Below, piece after piece: positions 6,160-13,071 of a DNA stretch of 17,004 bases. The notes below the pieces were generated by a model. It searched no databases. It was not told the origin of the DNA and worked only from the letters and a program-made list of their open reading frames with translations. The position numbers and the translations under genes are program-made. Source of the DNA: CAZOKH01 sp964580315 (GTDB lineage Bacteria; Chloroflexota; Anaerolineae; Anaerolineales; Anaerolineaceae); NCBI GenBank assembly GCA_964580315.1, contig CAZOKH010000078.1, positions 1 to 17,004 of the forward strand. The letters run 5' to 3'. How positions within the stretch are numbered: position 1 is the first letter of the stretch; each line of letters opens with the position of its first letter.

Positions 6160-8749
6160 CAAGACTCGTGAAATAATCCTTTCCATTGCCAAAGCAGCGG
6201 GCGCCACAGCTTGCGCTCTGGGCGTGTTGAAGTTCAGCGGCGTTAAGAACATTGCCGCGCTGGTGCTGCTGACCACCCTGGCCGGCACGCTGGGCAACCT
6301 GTTTTTCTCCTGGATGGTTGCCCGGCTGCTCGATCTGCACAAACGGCTGACGCGCACCCGTCCCGGCGAAGTGGCGGCGGCTTTCGGCAGCTACCCACTG
6401 GAAGACGCGGACTTTGCCCCGGCGGGCGGCAAAGGACGGGCGCTGGCGCGCCTGTTTCAGGCGGGCTACCCGGTGCCCGACGGCTGCATTGTGCTGCCCG
6501 GCGCTTTTGATGGGGATGATTTGCGTCCCGAGGCCTGGCAGCAGGTCGCCAAACAATTAACCCGCCTGCGCGCCGGAAAGTCCATTCCCTTTGCGGTGCG
6601 TTCCTCGGCGCTGCAGGAGGATTCGGCGCGCGCGTCGTTTGCCGGTGAATTCGAGAGCGTGCTGGATGTGCAAAGCGATGCAGAAATCCGCGAAGCCCTG
6701 CGCACGGTGCTGCAATCGCGCCGCAGCGACCGGGTGAGCAGCTACAGCCGGGAACAGGGCTTGGAAGAAGGGGAACATGTCATTGCGGTCGTCATCCAGA
6801 AATTAATCCGCCCCGATTATGCGGGCGTGCTGTTCACCGCCGACCCGTTGAGCGGCAACCTGGGCCAGATGACCGGCAATTTTGTCAGCGGGCTGGGCGA
6901 AAAGCTGGTGTCGGGGCAGGTGTCTGCCAGCACGTTCACCTTTGACCGCCCGGACGGCGCCTATCACGGCCCGGCGGAGTTGAACCCGGTTGCCAGAACG
7001 CTGCACCGGCTGGCGCACAGCATCGAGAACGATTTGGGCTGCCCGCAAGACATCGAATGGGCGGCGGCGGGCGGCAAAGTGTACATTTTGCAGGCGCGCC
7101 CCATCACCACCCTGAACGGCTTTGACCCCGTGCTGGCGGTGTGGAATGACACCCTGAAAGGCAATTTTTTGTGGTCGGCCACCAACCTGATGGAAGCCAG
7201 CCCCGAAGTGCTGACGCCCTTCACCGCCTCGCTGCGCTCGTATCTGGATGCACACGGCGGCCCGGCGTTGAACGTGAAAAATCACTCGCTGAACGGCATC
7301 ATCGGCGGGCGTTTCTATGCCAACCTCAGCGTGCAGGTTTCAGCTTTTGCACTACTTTTCGGCGGCGATGCCCGCCGGGCATACCAGCAAATTTCAGGCT
7401 GGTGGGGCGAGGTGCCGCCGGAAATGGATATTCCCGTGCTGCCGTTGACCGGCGAGGACTGGTTCAAGCGTGTGCTGCCCGGCCTGGTGCAGTCGACTTT
7501 GATGTTCGGGCAATACCGCAAACAGGCGCCGCGTTTTTTGGCAGCCAACCGACAGAAGTGCGCCGACTTGCGCCACAAGGTGCAGCAGGCAGCCGGTAAA
7601 TCAGAATTGGCAGCCCTGTGGCAAAATGCCATCGGCCCGCTCTACCGCGATTCGATGATCCACGTTGTGGCGGCGTCTTCGGACGCCCAGATGAAATTGG
7701 AGCGCGAACTGCGCGAGCTGGTGGGCAACGATGATGCCAATGCCCTGCTTTCGAACCTGAGCGGCTCAGCCGCGCAATTGGAAAGCCTGGGGCCGGCAGC
7801 CGGGCTGGGCAAGGTGCTGCGCGGCGAGATGAGCCGCGCGGAATACCTGGACAATTACGGTCATCGCGGGGTGAACGAACCTGAATGCGCCTGGCCGCGA
7901 CCCATGGAAGACCCCGCCTGGCTGGAACGCAAACTGGCCGAATGGCAAAAAGCCCCGGTGGATGTGGATGGGCTGCTGGCCCGCCAGCAGGCCGCTTATG
8001 AAGCTGCCTGGGAGCGCTTTTGCCGGCGCTATCCGCGCCAGTCGAAGCGCATGCAAAAACGCATTCAGCAGGCCGCCGAAGCCACCCGCCAGCGCGAGGC
8101 GGTGCGCTCGGAAGCCACGCGCGGCATGACCGTGCTGCGCGCGTTTGCCCTGCGCGCCGGTGAGCTGCTGGAGTTGGGCGAGGATGTGTTCTTACTGACC
8201 ATCGATGAAGTGCTGCAGGCGCTGAAAAGTGAAACAGCCATCCCGGCTGTGCAGCGCATTGCGGCGCGCAAAGAGACCTTCCAGCGCTACTGCGCCCTGC
8301 CGCCCTACCCGGCGCTGATTTGTGGGCGTTTCGATCCATTTACCTGGGCGGCTGACCCCAACCGCCGCTCTGACGTGTTTGATGCGCACAGCCAGGCAGC
8401 ACCTTCAACCGCCGCGGCTGAACAGGACGATTTTGTGCTGCACGGCTTTGCCGGGGCGCTGGGCGTGGTAGAAGGCACCGTGCGCCGCCTGGATTCGATG
8501 GATGACAGCGAAACCTTTCAGGCGGGCGAGGTGCTGGTGACCACCATGACCAACATCGGCTGGACGCCGCTCTTCCCGCGCGCCGCCGCCATCGTCACCG
8601 ACCTGGGCGCGCCGCTCAGCCATACCGCCATCGTCGCCCGTGAGCTGGGCATCCCGGCGGTGGTGGGCTGCGGCAACGCCACCATGCGCCTGAAAACCGG
8701 CGACCGCGTGCGCGTGGACGGCGGCAAGGGGTTGGTGCAAATCCTGTGA
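6152..8749 (+). CDS. Membrane-anchored PEP-utilising phosphotransferase, rifampicin phosphotransferase-like
   Basis: 865 residues from the ATG at 6152 (AAAGG at 6139-6143 upstream). Two hydrophobic segments, about 8-28 and 34-60, suggest an N-terminal hairpin membrane anchor. The ATP-grasp region of PEP synthase type follows (AGGKG 91-95, VRSSA 149-153, FAGEFESVL 163-171, GLGEKLVSGQ 247-256, YILQARPI 311-318). A helical region of about 450 residues contains YGHRGVNEPE. The C-terminal swivelling domain has LGAPLSHTAIVAREL, with H824 as the phosphohistidine. The protein ends there, so the PEP/pyruvate TIM barrel of PEP synthase and PPDK is missing. This order (ATP-grasp, helical substrate domain, His domain) is that of rifampicin phosphotransferase Rph, which moves the beta-phosphate of ATP to the drug. 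The membrane anchor is not a usual Rph part. Acceptor substrate is unknown; a drug, lipid or other hydroxyl compound is possible. Confidence 0.85.
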   Translation: MNDKTREIILSIAKAAGATACALGVLKFSGVKNIAALVLLTTLAGTLGNLFFSWMVARLLDLHKRLTRTRPGEVAAAFGSYPLEDADFAPAGGKGRALARLFQAGYPVPDGCIVLPGAFDGDDLRPEAWQQVAKQLTRLRAGKSIPFAVRSSALQEDSARASFAGEFESVLDVQSDAEIREALRTVLQSRRSDRVSSYSREQGLEEGEHVIAVVIQKLIRPDYAGVLFTADPLSGNLGQMTGNFVSGLGEKLVSGQVSASTFTFDRPDGAYHGPAELNPVARTLHRLAHSIENDLGCPQDIEWAAAGGKVYILQARPITTLNGFDPVLAVWNDTLKGNFLWSATNLMEASPEVLTPFTASLRSYLDAHGGPALNVKNHSLNGIIGGRFYANLSVQVSAFALLFGGDARRAYQQISGWWGEVPPEMDIPVLPLTGEDWFKRVLPGLVQSTLMFGQYRKQAPRFLAANRQKCADLRHKVQQAAGKSELAALWQNAIGPLYRDSMIHVVAASSDAQMKLERELRELVGNDDANALLSNLSGSAAQLESLGPAAGLGKVLRGEMSRAEYLDNYGHRGVNEPECAWPRPMEDPAWLERKLAEWQKAPVDVDGLLARQQAAYEAAWERFCRRYPRQSKRMQKRIQQAAEATRQREAVRSEATRGMTVLRAFALRAGELLELGEDVFLLTIDEVLQALKSETAIPAVQRIAARKETFQRYCALPPYPALICGRFDPFTWAADPNRRSDVFDAHSQAAPSTAAAEQDDFVLHGFAGALGVVEGTVRRLDSMDDSETFQAGEVLVTTMTNIGWTPLFPRAAAIVTDLGAPLSHTAIVARELGIPAVVGCGNATMRLKTGDRVRVDGGKGLVQIL

Positions 8750-8758
8750 TCTACTGTG

Positions 8759-8802
8759 GGGGTCAACCTGTGTGCCTGCCCTCGTTTACATGGGTCGACC
8801 CC
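8759..8802. terminator. Hairpin between convergent genes, candidate bidirectional terminator
   Basis: GGGGTCAACCT (8759-8769) pairs with GGGTCGACCCC (8792-8802), with one A-C mismatch and one terminal G-T pair. The right arm contains the palindrome GGGTCGACCC. A second weak stem, AAAATG/CATTTT (about 8805-8822), leads into a T-run on the plus strand. It lies between the stops of the Rph-like and HAD genes. There is no T-tract directly after the main stem, so termination is inferred. Confidence 0.4.
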
Positions 8803-8821
8803 GAAAATGAAAACCCATTTT

Positions 8822-9466
8822 TTAATTGTTGTTATTTGCCAGCAGTCCTCGCATCGATAATGCCTCCCGCAATTGATCCGGCGACTCAAAACGAATGGCG
8901 TCAAATCCCAACTGCCGGGCGGCGGCCACGTTGGCTTGTTGATCGTCAATAAAGACACATTCTTCTGCGATTTGTTCAATCCGTTCCAGCAGGGCCAGGT
9001 AAATGCGCGGGTCGGGTTTGAGCAGTTTCACGTCTGAGGAAAGAAGGATGAAATCAAACAGGTCAAAAAAATCGTAGTCCTGCCTGACGATGTGAAATTT
9101 CTCTGTTGACCAGTTGCTCAAACCATACAAGGAGTATTCTTTCTCTTTCAATTCATGCAGCATATCCACCGTGGGCTGGATGGAACCGGCGATTGAATCC
9201 AGCCAGTTTTCGCTGTAATCCTGGATGATATGGGTATATTGCGGGAAGCGTTCAATCAGTTCATCAATGGCCTGGTCAGCCGGAAGCCCCTTGTCTTGCC
9301 GCAGGTTCCATTCGTGAAAATCAATTTCAGTGAGAAAGTTTTCAACGGCAGCGGGGTCGTCATGGAAAAACTTACCGAAGAAATAGTACGGTTTCCAATC
9401 GAGTAGAACGCCCCCAAAGTCGAAGACAATGGCTGGGTTGGGTTGCTTTTGCGTTTGCTGCGGCAC
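8822..9466 (-). CDS. HAD-superfamily hydrolase, YihX/haloacid dehalogenase-like
   Basis: 214 residues starting at a GTG (9466-9464) with AAGGAG (9480-9475) eight bases upstream. All four HAD motifs are present: FDFGGVLL with nucleophile D16 (the second Asp replaced by Gly, as in YihX and dehalogenase relatives), LSNWS with S117, LLKPDP with K150, and FIDDQQANV with D174/D175. A helical C1-type cap lies between motifs I and II, placing it in subfamily IA. Relatives include alpha-D-glucose-1-phosphate phosphatase YihX and several small-molecule phosphatases, so a cytoplasmic phosphatase is most likely. The gene stands alone; a possible extended -10 (TGGCATAAT, about 9529-9521 on the minus strand) overlaps the downstream side of the neighbouring terminator. 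Confidence 0.87.
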   Translation of the reverse strand: MPQQTQKQPNPAIVFDFGGVLLDWKPYYFFGKFFHDDPAAVENFLTEIDFHEWNLRQDKGLPADQAIDELIERFPQYTHIIQDYSENWLDSIAGSIQPTVDMLHELKEKEYSLYGLSNWSTEKFHIVRQDYDFFDLFDFILLSSDVKLLKPDPRIYLALLERIEQIAEECVFIDDQQANVAAARQLGFDAIRFESPDQLREALSMRGLLANNNN

Positions 9467-9533
9467 GATGTTCTCTCCTTTGCTCTTGCGTGGTGATGAT
9501 TGGCGCGTTAGACAGGGTGTAATTATGCCACAG

Positions 9534-9563
9534 AAAAAACCGCTCTCTGGATGGAGAGCGGTT
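9534..9563 (-). terminator. Intrinsic terminator of the secreted repeat protein gene
   Basis: A perfect 10-bp stem (9538-9547 with 9554-9563, arm AACCGCTCTC) has a 6-nt loop and, read on the minus strand, runs into TTTTTTC (9539-9533). It lies about 50 bp past the stop at 9616. Confidence 0.85.
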
Positions 9564-9615
9564 CATCGCGCACGGGTGGGTATGGTCGCTCAAAACGACC
9601 GCGCCCTTGCTTCTT

Positions 9616-11100
9616 TTACTTTGCCGCCAACACGAATGATCCCATGAAATTGACAGTCACCTGGACAGCGCCATCGTAAATGGTTACTCCCTTCAGCACT
9701 TTCATCAACGAGTTGGATGAACTGAAGCTGCTTTCGCTGCCCGACAGGGGAATTTCAACCCATGTGCCGGCCCCTTCATCCCACAACATCAAAACCAGCG
9801 TTTTGTCAGTCAGTGCGCCCGGAAGGGCAAATCGAACCGTCACGCTGCCGCCGGGAACGAGATCAACCGGTGTGCCTGCCGATATCAGGTTGGTGGTCAT
9901 GCCGTCGCTAAAAACGACTCCCGCTGGAAGTACGCCGGGTAACCCACTGTTTTGAAGCGAATTCAAAGAAGCATCGCAGCCGCACAATCCTGAAAACTCA
10001 GCGCTGTTGTCATTGGGGAGCAGCAGCAGGGTGCTGGCGACATGGCAACGAATGGCCTCCTGTTGCCCGCTGTCAACCGGCACAATGACCCTGTTCGCCG
10101 GCGGATTGTTTTCTTCAGTGCCTCCACTACTCTGGTTACTGGTTTTCTTACGGGCGATATCCACATAAAAGGTTAAATCTTCACTGTCGGATGAAACACT
10201 TTCGGTTCCATCCGTCTGGATCAGTTTACCGTCTGTGTAACTGTTCCCAAAATCTTGCCACATTATGGAAGTGGTGGTCCCGAAAAACAATGCAAAGGTA
10301 TATAACTGGGAAGCTGCTACGGAGACCTGATCATTAAGGGTAATCTCGTTCACCCCTGCGTCAAATGCAAATTCCTGCGCATGGAGTGGATCGCCAACTG
10401 CTGTTTCGCCGGAAAAAATCATGATTATTCCACTGGTCGCGGCATTCACTACTGTTCCAATTTTGGTTAGCAAACCGGAGAAAGGCGCTCTGAAACTTTG
10501 ACCAACGCCGTCGGGGTCTGCTTCTACTGAGTAATAGCCAATCCCATCGTTTTGGACAATGGTATGCGATCCCAGATCTGGAGTGAAACCTCCAATGGAA
10601 TCAGATTCTGCAGCCGGAGCGGAATCTTGCGCCATGAATGGTTTCTCGGATGGATCGGATTCCAGAACTGGGGCAGGTTCTCCGGCTGGGACAGGCTCCT
10701 GGGCCGGTGCAGGCTCCTTAGATGGGATTGCTTCCCCGTCTGGAGCGGGTTCCTGGGCTGGTGCAGGCTCCTTAGATGGGATTGCTTCCCCGTCTGGAGC
10801 GGGTTCCTGATCTGGGACAGGTTCTTCAGATGGGTCTGCTTCCCCGTCTGGAGCGGGTTCCTGAGCCGGGGCCGGTTCTTCAGATGGGTCTGCTTCCCCG
10901 CCCGGAGCGGGTTCCTGAGCCGGGGCCGGTTCTTCAGATGGGTCTGCTTCCCCGCCTGGAGCAGATTCCTGGGCCGGTGCAGGCTCTTGATCTGGCAATG
11001 CTTCCTCGGCGTAAACCGACTGCGGCATGACAAACGACAATATCATGACCACCAAAAGGGTGAAAGGGATTGCTTTTCTGAGTGCGATACTACTTTTCAT
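9616..11100 (-). CDS. Secreted protein with Pro/Glu-rich tandem repeats and beta-sandwich domains
   Basis: 494 residues from the ATG at 11100, chosen for GGAGGG (11113-11108) seven bases upstream and because a clean signal peptide then begins at residue 1: basic start, hydrophobic core FTLLVVMILSFV, likely cleavage after VYA (residue 31). Residues 39-128 are five 18-residue repeats of the type EPAPAQEPAPGGEADPSE, followed by a partial sixth, which should form an extended spacer. Residues about 180-316 (DGVGQSFRAPFSGLLTKI...LTFYVDI) resemble a beta-sandwich domain common in bacterial exported proteins. Residues about 340-494 form a second domain (VPGGSVTVRFALP, LWDEGAGTWVEIPL, VNFMGSFVLAA) with three cysteines (352, 373, 375). 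No LPXTG, lipobox or C-terminal anchor helix is seen, so it is probably released or held noncovalently. Function is unknown; adhesion or surface binding is a guess. Confidence 0.85.
   Translation of the reverse strand: MKSSIALRKAIPFTLLVVMILSFVMPQSVYAEEALPDQEPAPAQESAPGGEADPSEEPAPAQEPAPGGEADPSEEPAPAQEPAPDGEADPSEEPVPDQEPAPDGEAIPSKEPAPAQEPAPDGEAIPSKEPAPAQEPVPAGEPAPVLESDPSEKPFMAQDSAPAAESDSIGGFTPDLGSHTIVQNDGIGYYSVEADPDGVGQSFRAPFSGLLTKIGTVVNAATSGIIMIFSGETAVGDPLHAQEFAFDAGVNEITLNDQVSVAASQLYTFALFFGTTTSIMWQDFGNSYTDGKLIQTDGTESVSSDSEDLTFYVDIARKKTSNQSSGGTEENNPPANRVIVPVDSGQQEAIRCHVASTLLLLPNDNSAEFSGLCGCDASLNSLQNSGLPGVLPAGVVFSDGMTTNLISAGTPVDLVPGGSVTVRFALPGALTDKTLVLMLWDEGAGTWVEIPLSGSESSFSSSNSLMKVLKGVTIYDGAVQVTVNFMGSFVLAAK
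10675..10986 (-). repeat. 54-bp tandem repeats, five full copies plus a partial one
   Basis: Copies begin at 10986, 10932, 10878, 10824 and 10770 on the minus strand, exactly 54 bp apart (the marker GATGGG recurs at 10721, 10775, 10829, 10883 and 10937). A 42-bp partial copy follows. The period is a multiple of three, so copy number can change without breaking the frame. Neighbouring copies are most alike (copies 4 and 5 share EAIPSK, copies 1-3 share EADPSE), as expected from stepwise duplication. Confidence 0.92.
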
Positions 11101-11289
11101 TTTATTGCCCTCCATGAATAGTGTTGCGAGATGGTCTGATAATGTCTTCACGACATTAAAACAGCAAAACCATCCACCTGGTCTGCAGGGATGCGTACCC
11201 TGTTGGAACAGGGAAGGTGGATGGCTGAAGATGGCCTGAAATTGGCATGGTTTTAATAGTGAAAACAGGCTGATATTAATTTTTTCTTC
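11101..11289 (-). promoter_or_regulatory. Long structured 5' leader of the secreted protein gene
   Basis: Read on the minus strand, the leader holds a perfect 10-bp outer stem (CCATCCACCT, 11224-11215, with its complement 11179-11170) followed by TTTTGCTGTTTT. Inside are overlapping alternatives: CCCTG/CAGGG pairs that can form either with the left or the right partner. A further 7-bp hairpin (TAATGTC, 11158-11152, with GACATTA, 11146-11140) lies before the ribosome site. The mutually exclusive pairings suggest attenuation or a regulatory RNA. I could not match it to a known riboswitch. Confidence 0.45.
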
Positions 11290-11295
11290 TAAAAA

Positions 11296-11323
11296 TATAT
11301 ACTGGCTTGCCTCTTTTTGTCCA
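11296..11323 (-). promoter_or_regulatory. Promoter of the secreted protein gene
   Basis: On the minus strand TGGACA (11323-11318) and TATATA (11301-11296) are 16 bp apart. The predicted start near 11289 gives a leader of about 190 nt. The rest of the gap up to 11423 is AT-rich; its only other structure is an 8-bp hairpin TAAATAAC/GTTATTTA at 11341-11362. Confidence 0.45.
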
Positions 11324-11423
11324 GTAAAAAAGAATGGTTGTAAATAACCTGTAAGTTATTTATAGAAAAAATTAACTTAAGGGGGATGACCGCGTCCTGG
11401 TTGCCCTTGCAGGAGATGCTGGA

Positions 11424-12245
11424 CTACTCCAACATCTCGTCCAGCCGGTCTAATAGCGTGTTCACGCGCCCGGGAAGCTGCGGGATGTCTGCCTCCGTGA
11501 GCAGCAGCAGGGAGGCCAGGTCGGCTTGCAGGTTTTCTGGAAGGATGGGACAGTTTTGCAGCGCAAATTCAAGCTGGCGTTTTTCGCCGGGGTGCAGGCG
11601 GCGGTTGAAGGCGAACAGGATGTCGAAATAGCTGGCCAGCATTGCCGCCAGGCGGTGGTTGATGCCGGGTAGGTCGCGGCGCTGCACGGCTTTTTCAATC
11701 TGCGCGGCATACGAGGTGATGATTCCGCGCAGCACGGGGTGGTTATAGCGGATGATGTTTTGGCGCAGCGCTTCGGGATAGTCTGCGCTGCACCGCTGCT
11801 GGAGCTCGGCGAACCAGCCGCGCGCGTCGTGGAAGGGGATGGACTGGCGCACGGTGTACCAGAAGCAGGTGGTGTAACCCAGGGAGGGCTGGTGATCGTT
11901 CACCACCCGCGCGATCTGGCTTTCCATCCAGGCGGCGTCGAAGTACATCAGGTCCAGCTCGATGCCGCTGGGGGCGTGCACCACCAGGTCGCCGCTGCCC
12001 CAGTAGTGCAGGTCAAAATCGGTGCGGGAAGCGCCGCCGATGCGCTTGACCAGGGCGCGGCGCACCTCCAGCGGAATTTCGGCGCGGGTGTACACGTACA
12101 GGTCAATGTCAGAGGCGGGGTCGCATGCGCCTGTGCCGCTCCCCAGCGACCCGGCCACAGCCACCGCTTCAACCTGCGGCAGGGGCGCCAGGTGATCAAC
12201 AATCTGTTCGATCAGTTGAAGATGAAGGGGAGACAGCTTTTCCAT
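11424..12245 (-). CDS. Nucleotidyltransferase-fold protein (Pol beta superfamily, DUF4037-like)
   Basis: 273 residues. The N-terminal third has the Pol beta signature GSLGSGTG...SDIDLYVYT: G32-S33, then D46 and D48 as metal ligands, and D98 in GIELDLMYF as the third carboxylate, so the active site looks intact. The remaining 170 residues are helical, resembling the C-terminal region of DUF4037-type or aminoglycoside nucleotidyltransferase-like proteins. It could transfer a nucleotide to a small molecule, possibly an antibiotic, but the acceptor is unknown. The ATG at 12245 has no Shine-Dalgarno; TATAAT (about 12256-12251 on the minus strand) is so close that the message may be leaderless. It is divergent from the GntR gene, so the two may share control from the 137-bp gap. 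Confidence 0.8.
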   Translation of the reverse strand: MEKLSPLHLQLIEQIVDHLAPLPQVEAVAVAGSLGSGTGACDPASDIDLYVYTRAEIPLEVRRALVKRIGGASRTDFDLHYWGSGDLVVHAPSGIELDLMYFDAAWMESQIARVVNDHQPSLGYTTCFWYTVRQSIPFHDARGWFAELQQRCSADYPEALRQNIIRYNHPVLRGIITSYAAQIEKAVQRRDLPGINHRLAAMLASYFDILFAFNRRLHPGEKRQLEFALQNCPILPENLQADLASLLLLTEADIPQLPGRVNTLLDRLDEMLE

Positions 12246-12336
12246 ATCTAATTATAGCCACAGGAGTTGGTGAAAGGGTTGAAACAGTTCTTAGTTCTGT
12301 CATTCGATCACCTTCACCCGACTCTACGTTACAATA

Positions 12337-12376
12337 TAGTATACTAATGTTACACTTCTCAAGTATCGTATACGAT
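12337..12376. promoter_or_regulatory. Two GTATAC-centred palindromes, putative GntR operators
   Basis: TAGTATACTA (12337-12346) and ATCGTATACGAT (12365-12376) are perfect dyads with centres 29 bp apart, both with a GTATAC core. FCD-type GntR regulators commonly bind sites of this kind. The second contains TACGAT (12371-12376), a possible -10 whose start would fall at the ATG at 12383. Autoregulation is inferred. Confidence 0.6.
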
Positions 12377-12382
12377 CAAACT

Positions 12383-13030
12383 ATGATTCCTGACCATCCT
12401 CTCACATCCACCCCCGAACAAATTGCGGCTGCGCTGCGCGCCCAGATTCTGAAAGGTGAATTGAAAAGCACCCAGCCGCTGCGCCAGGATGAACTGGCGG
12501 CGCGTTTTGGCGTCAGCAAGATTCCCGTGCGCGAGGCGCTGGTGCAGTTGAAGGCAGAGGGGCTGGTAAACCTCCATCCCAACCGTGGGGCGGTGGTGAG
12601 CGAGCTTTCGGCAGCCGAGGCGGATGAGATTTACGTGATACGCATGGCACTGGAGGCGACGGCGCTGCGGCGCGCCATCCCGCACCTCACCGTGGCGCAG
12701 TTGCAGCAGGCCGAAGCCGTGCTGGACGAACTGGACCGCGAGGCAGACCCCGCCCGCTGGGGCGAGCTGAATTGGGCATTCCATGCCGTGCTGTATGCGC
12801 CGGCGGCCATGCCGCGCCTGTTGGAGACTGTTCATACCCTGCACGTCAATGTGGCGCGCTATCTCATTCTCTACCTGGCGCAGATGGATTACCAGCACGT
12901 TTCGCAGCAAGAACACCGCGCCATTTTGGAGGCCTGCCGCTTTGGTCAAACCGAGCAGGCGCTGGCATTGCTGGAGGCTCACCTGCAAACGGCGGCGCAG
13001 CACATGACCGTGTTTCTGCAACAGCACTAG
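12383..13030 (+). CDS. GntR-family transcriptional regulator, FadR subfamily (FCD domain)
   Basis: 215 residues from the ATG at 12383; reading further upstream in this frame runs through the operators and the divergent gene, so the extension is rejected. Residues about 10-70 form the winged helix (LRQDELAARFGVSKIPVREALVQLKAEGLV, RGAVV). Residues 75-210 are the all-helical FCD ligand domain, with likely metal ligands N130, H134, H178 and H200 (the first position is more often Asp). FCD regulators respond to carboxylic acids or amino-acid-derived metabolites and usually repress the adjacent catabolic gene. The next gene, an SHMT-like PLP enzyme, starts 41 bp downstream and is the likely target. 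No ribosome-binding site is seen, so the message may be leaderless. Confidence 0.9.
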   Translation: MIPDHPLTSTPEQIAAALRAQILKGELKSTQPLRQDELAARFGVSKIPVREALVQLKAEGLVNLHPNRGAVVSELSAAEADEIYVIRMALEATALRRAIPHLTVAQLQQAEAVLDELDREADPARWGELNWAFHAVLYAPAAMPRLLETVHTLHVNVARYLILYLAQMDYQHVSQQEHRAILEACRFGQTEQALALLEAHLQTAAQHMTVFLQQH

Positions 13031-13071
13031 TGTTTGCTATTTTCTTGATTTCTCTTTCCTGGAGGTTATGC

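Noticed and set aside
7464..8339. A 291-codon minus-strand open frame
   Set aside because: It is a GC-rich shadow of the Rph-like gene; the protein is low-complexity Arg/Ala/Pro with no domain.
5914..8749. AbrB protein as the antitoxin of a toxin-antitoxin pair
   Set aside because: The overlapping downstream gene is a large multidomain phosphotransferase, not a toxin of PIN, MazF or similar type.
6152..8749. PEP synthase (ppsA)
   Set aside because: The C-terminal PEP/pyruvate-binding TIM barrel is missing; the protein ends right after the phospho-His domain.
10552..11121. A 189-codon plus-strand frame rich in Trp, Arg and Phe
   Set aside because: It is an antisense reading of the 54-bp repeats; the minus-strand frame has a signal peptide and a good ribosome site.
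11101..11289. c-di-GMP-I (GEMM) riboswitch
   Set aside because: I looked for the conserved ACGCACAGGGCAAACC and tetraloop receptor elements and did not find them.
12125..12382. N-terminal extension of the GntR frame
   Set aside because: It overlaps the divergent gene and the palindromic operators and lacks similarity to GntR proteins; the winged helix starts just after the ATG at 12383.
12772..13071. N-terminal extension of the SHMT-like frame
   Set aside because: It overlaps the end of the GntR gene, and the ATG at 13072 has a consensus Shine-Dalgarno.
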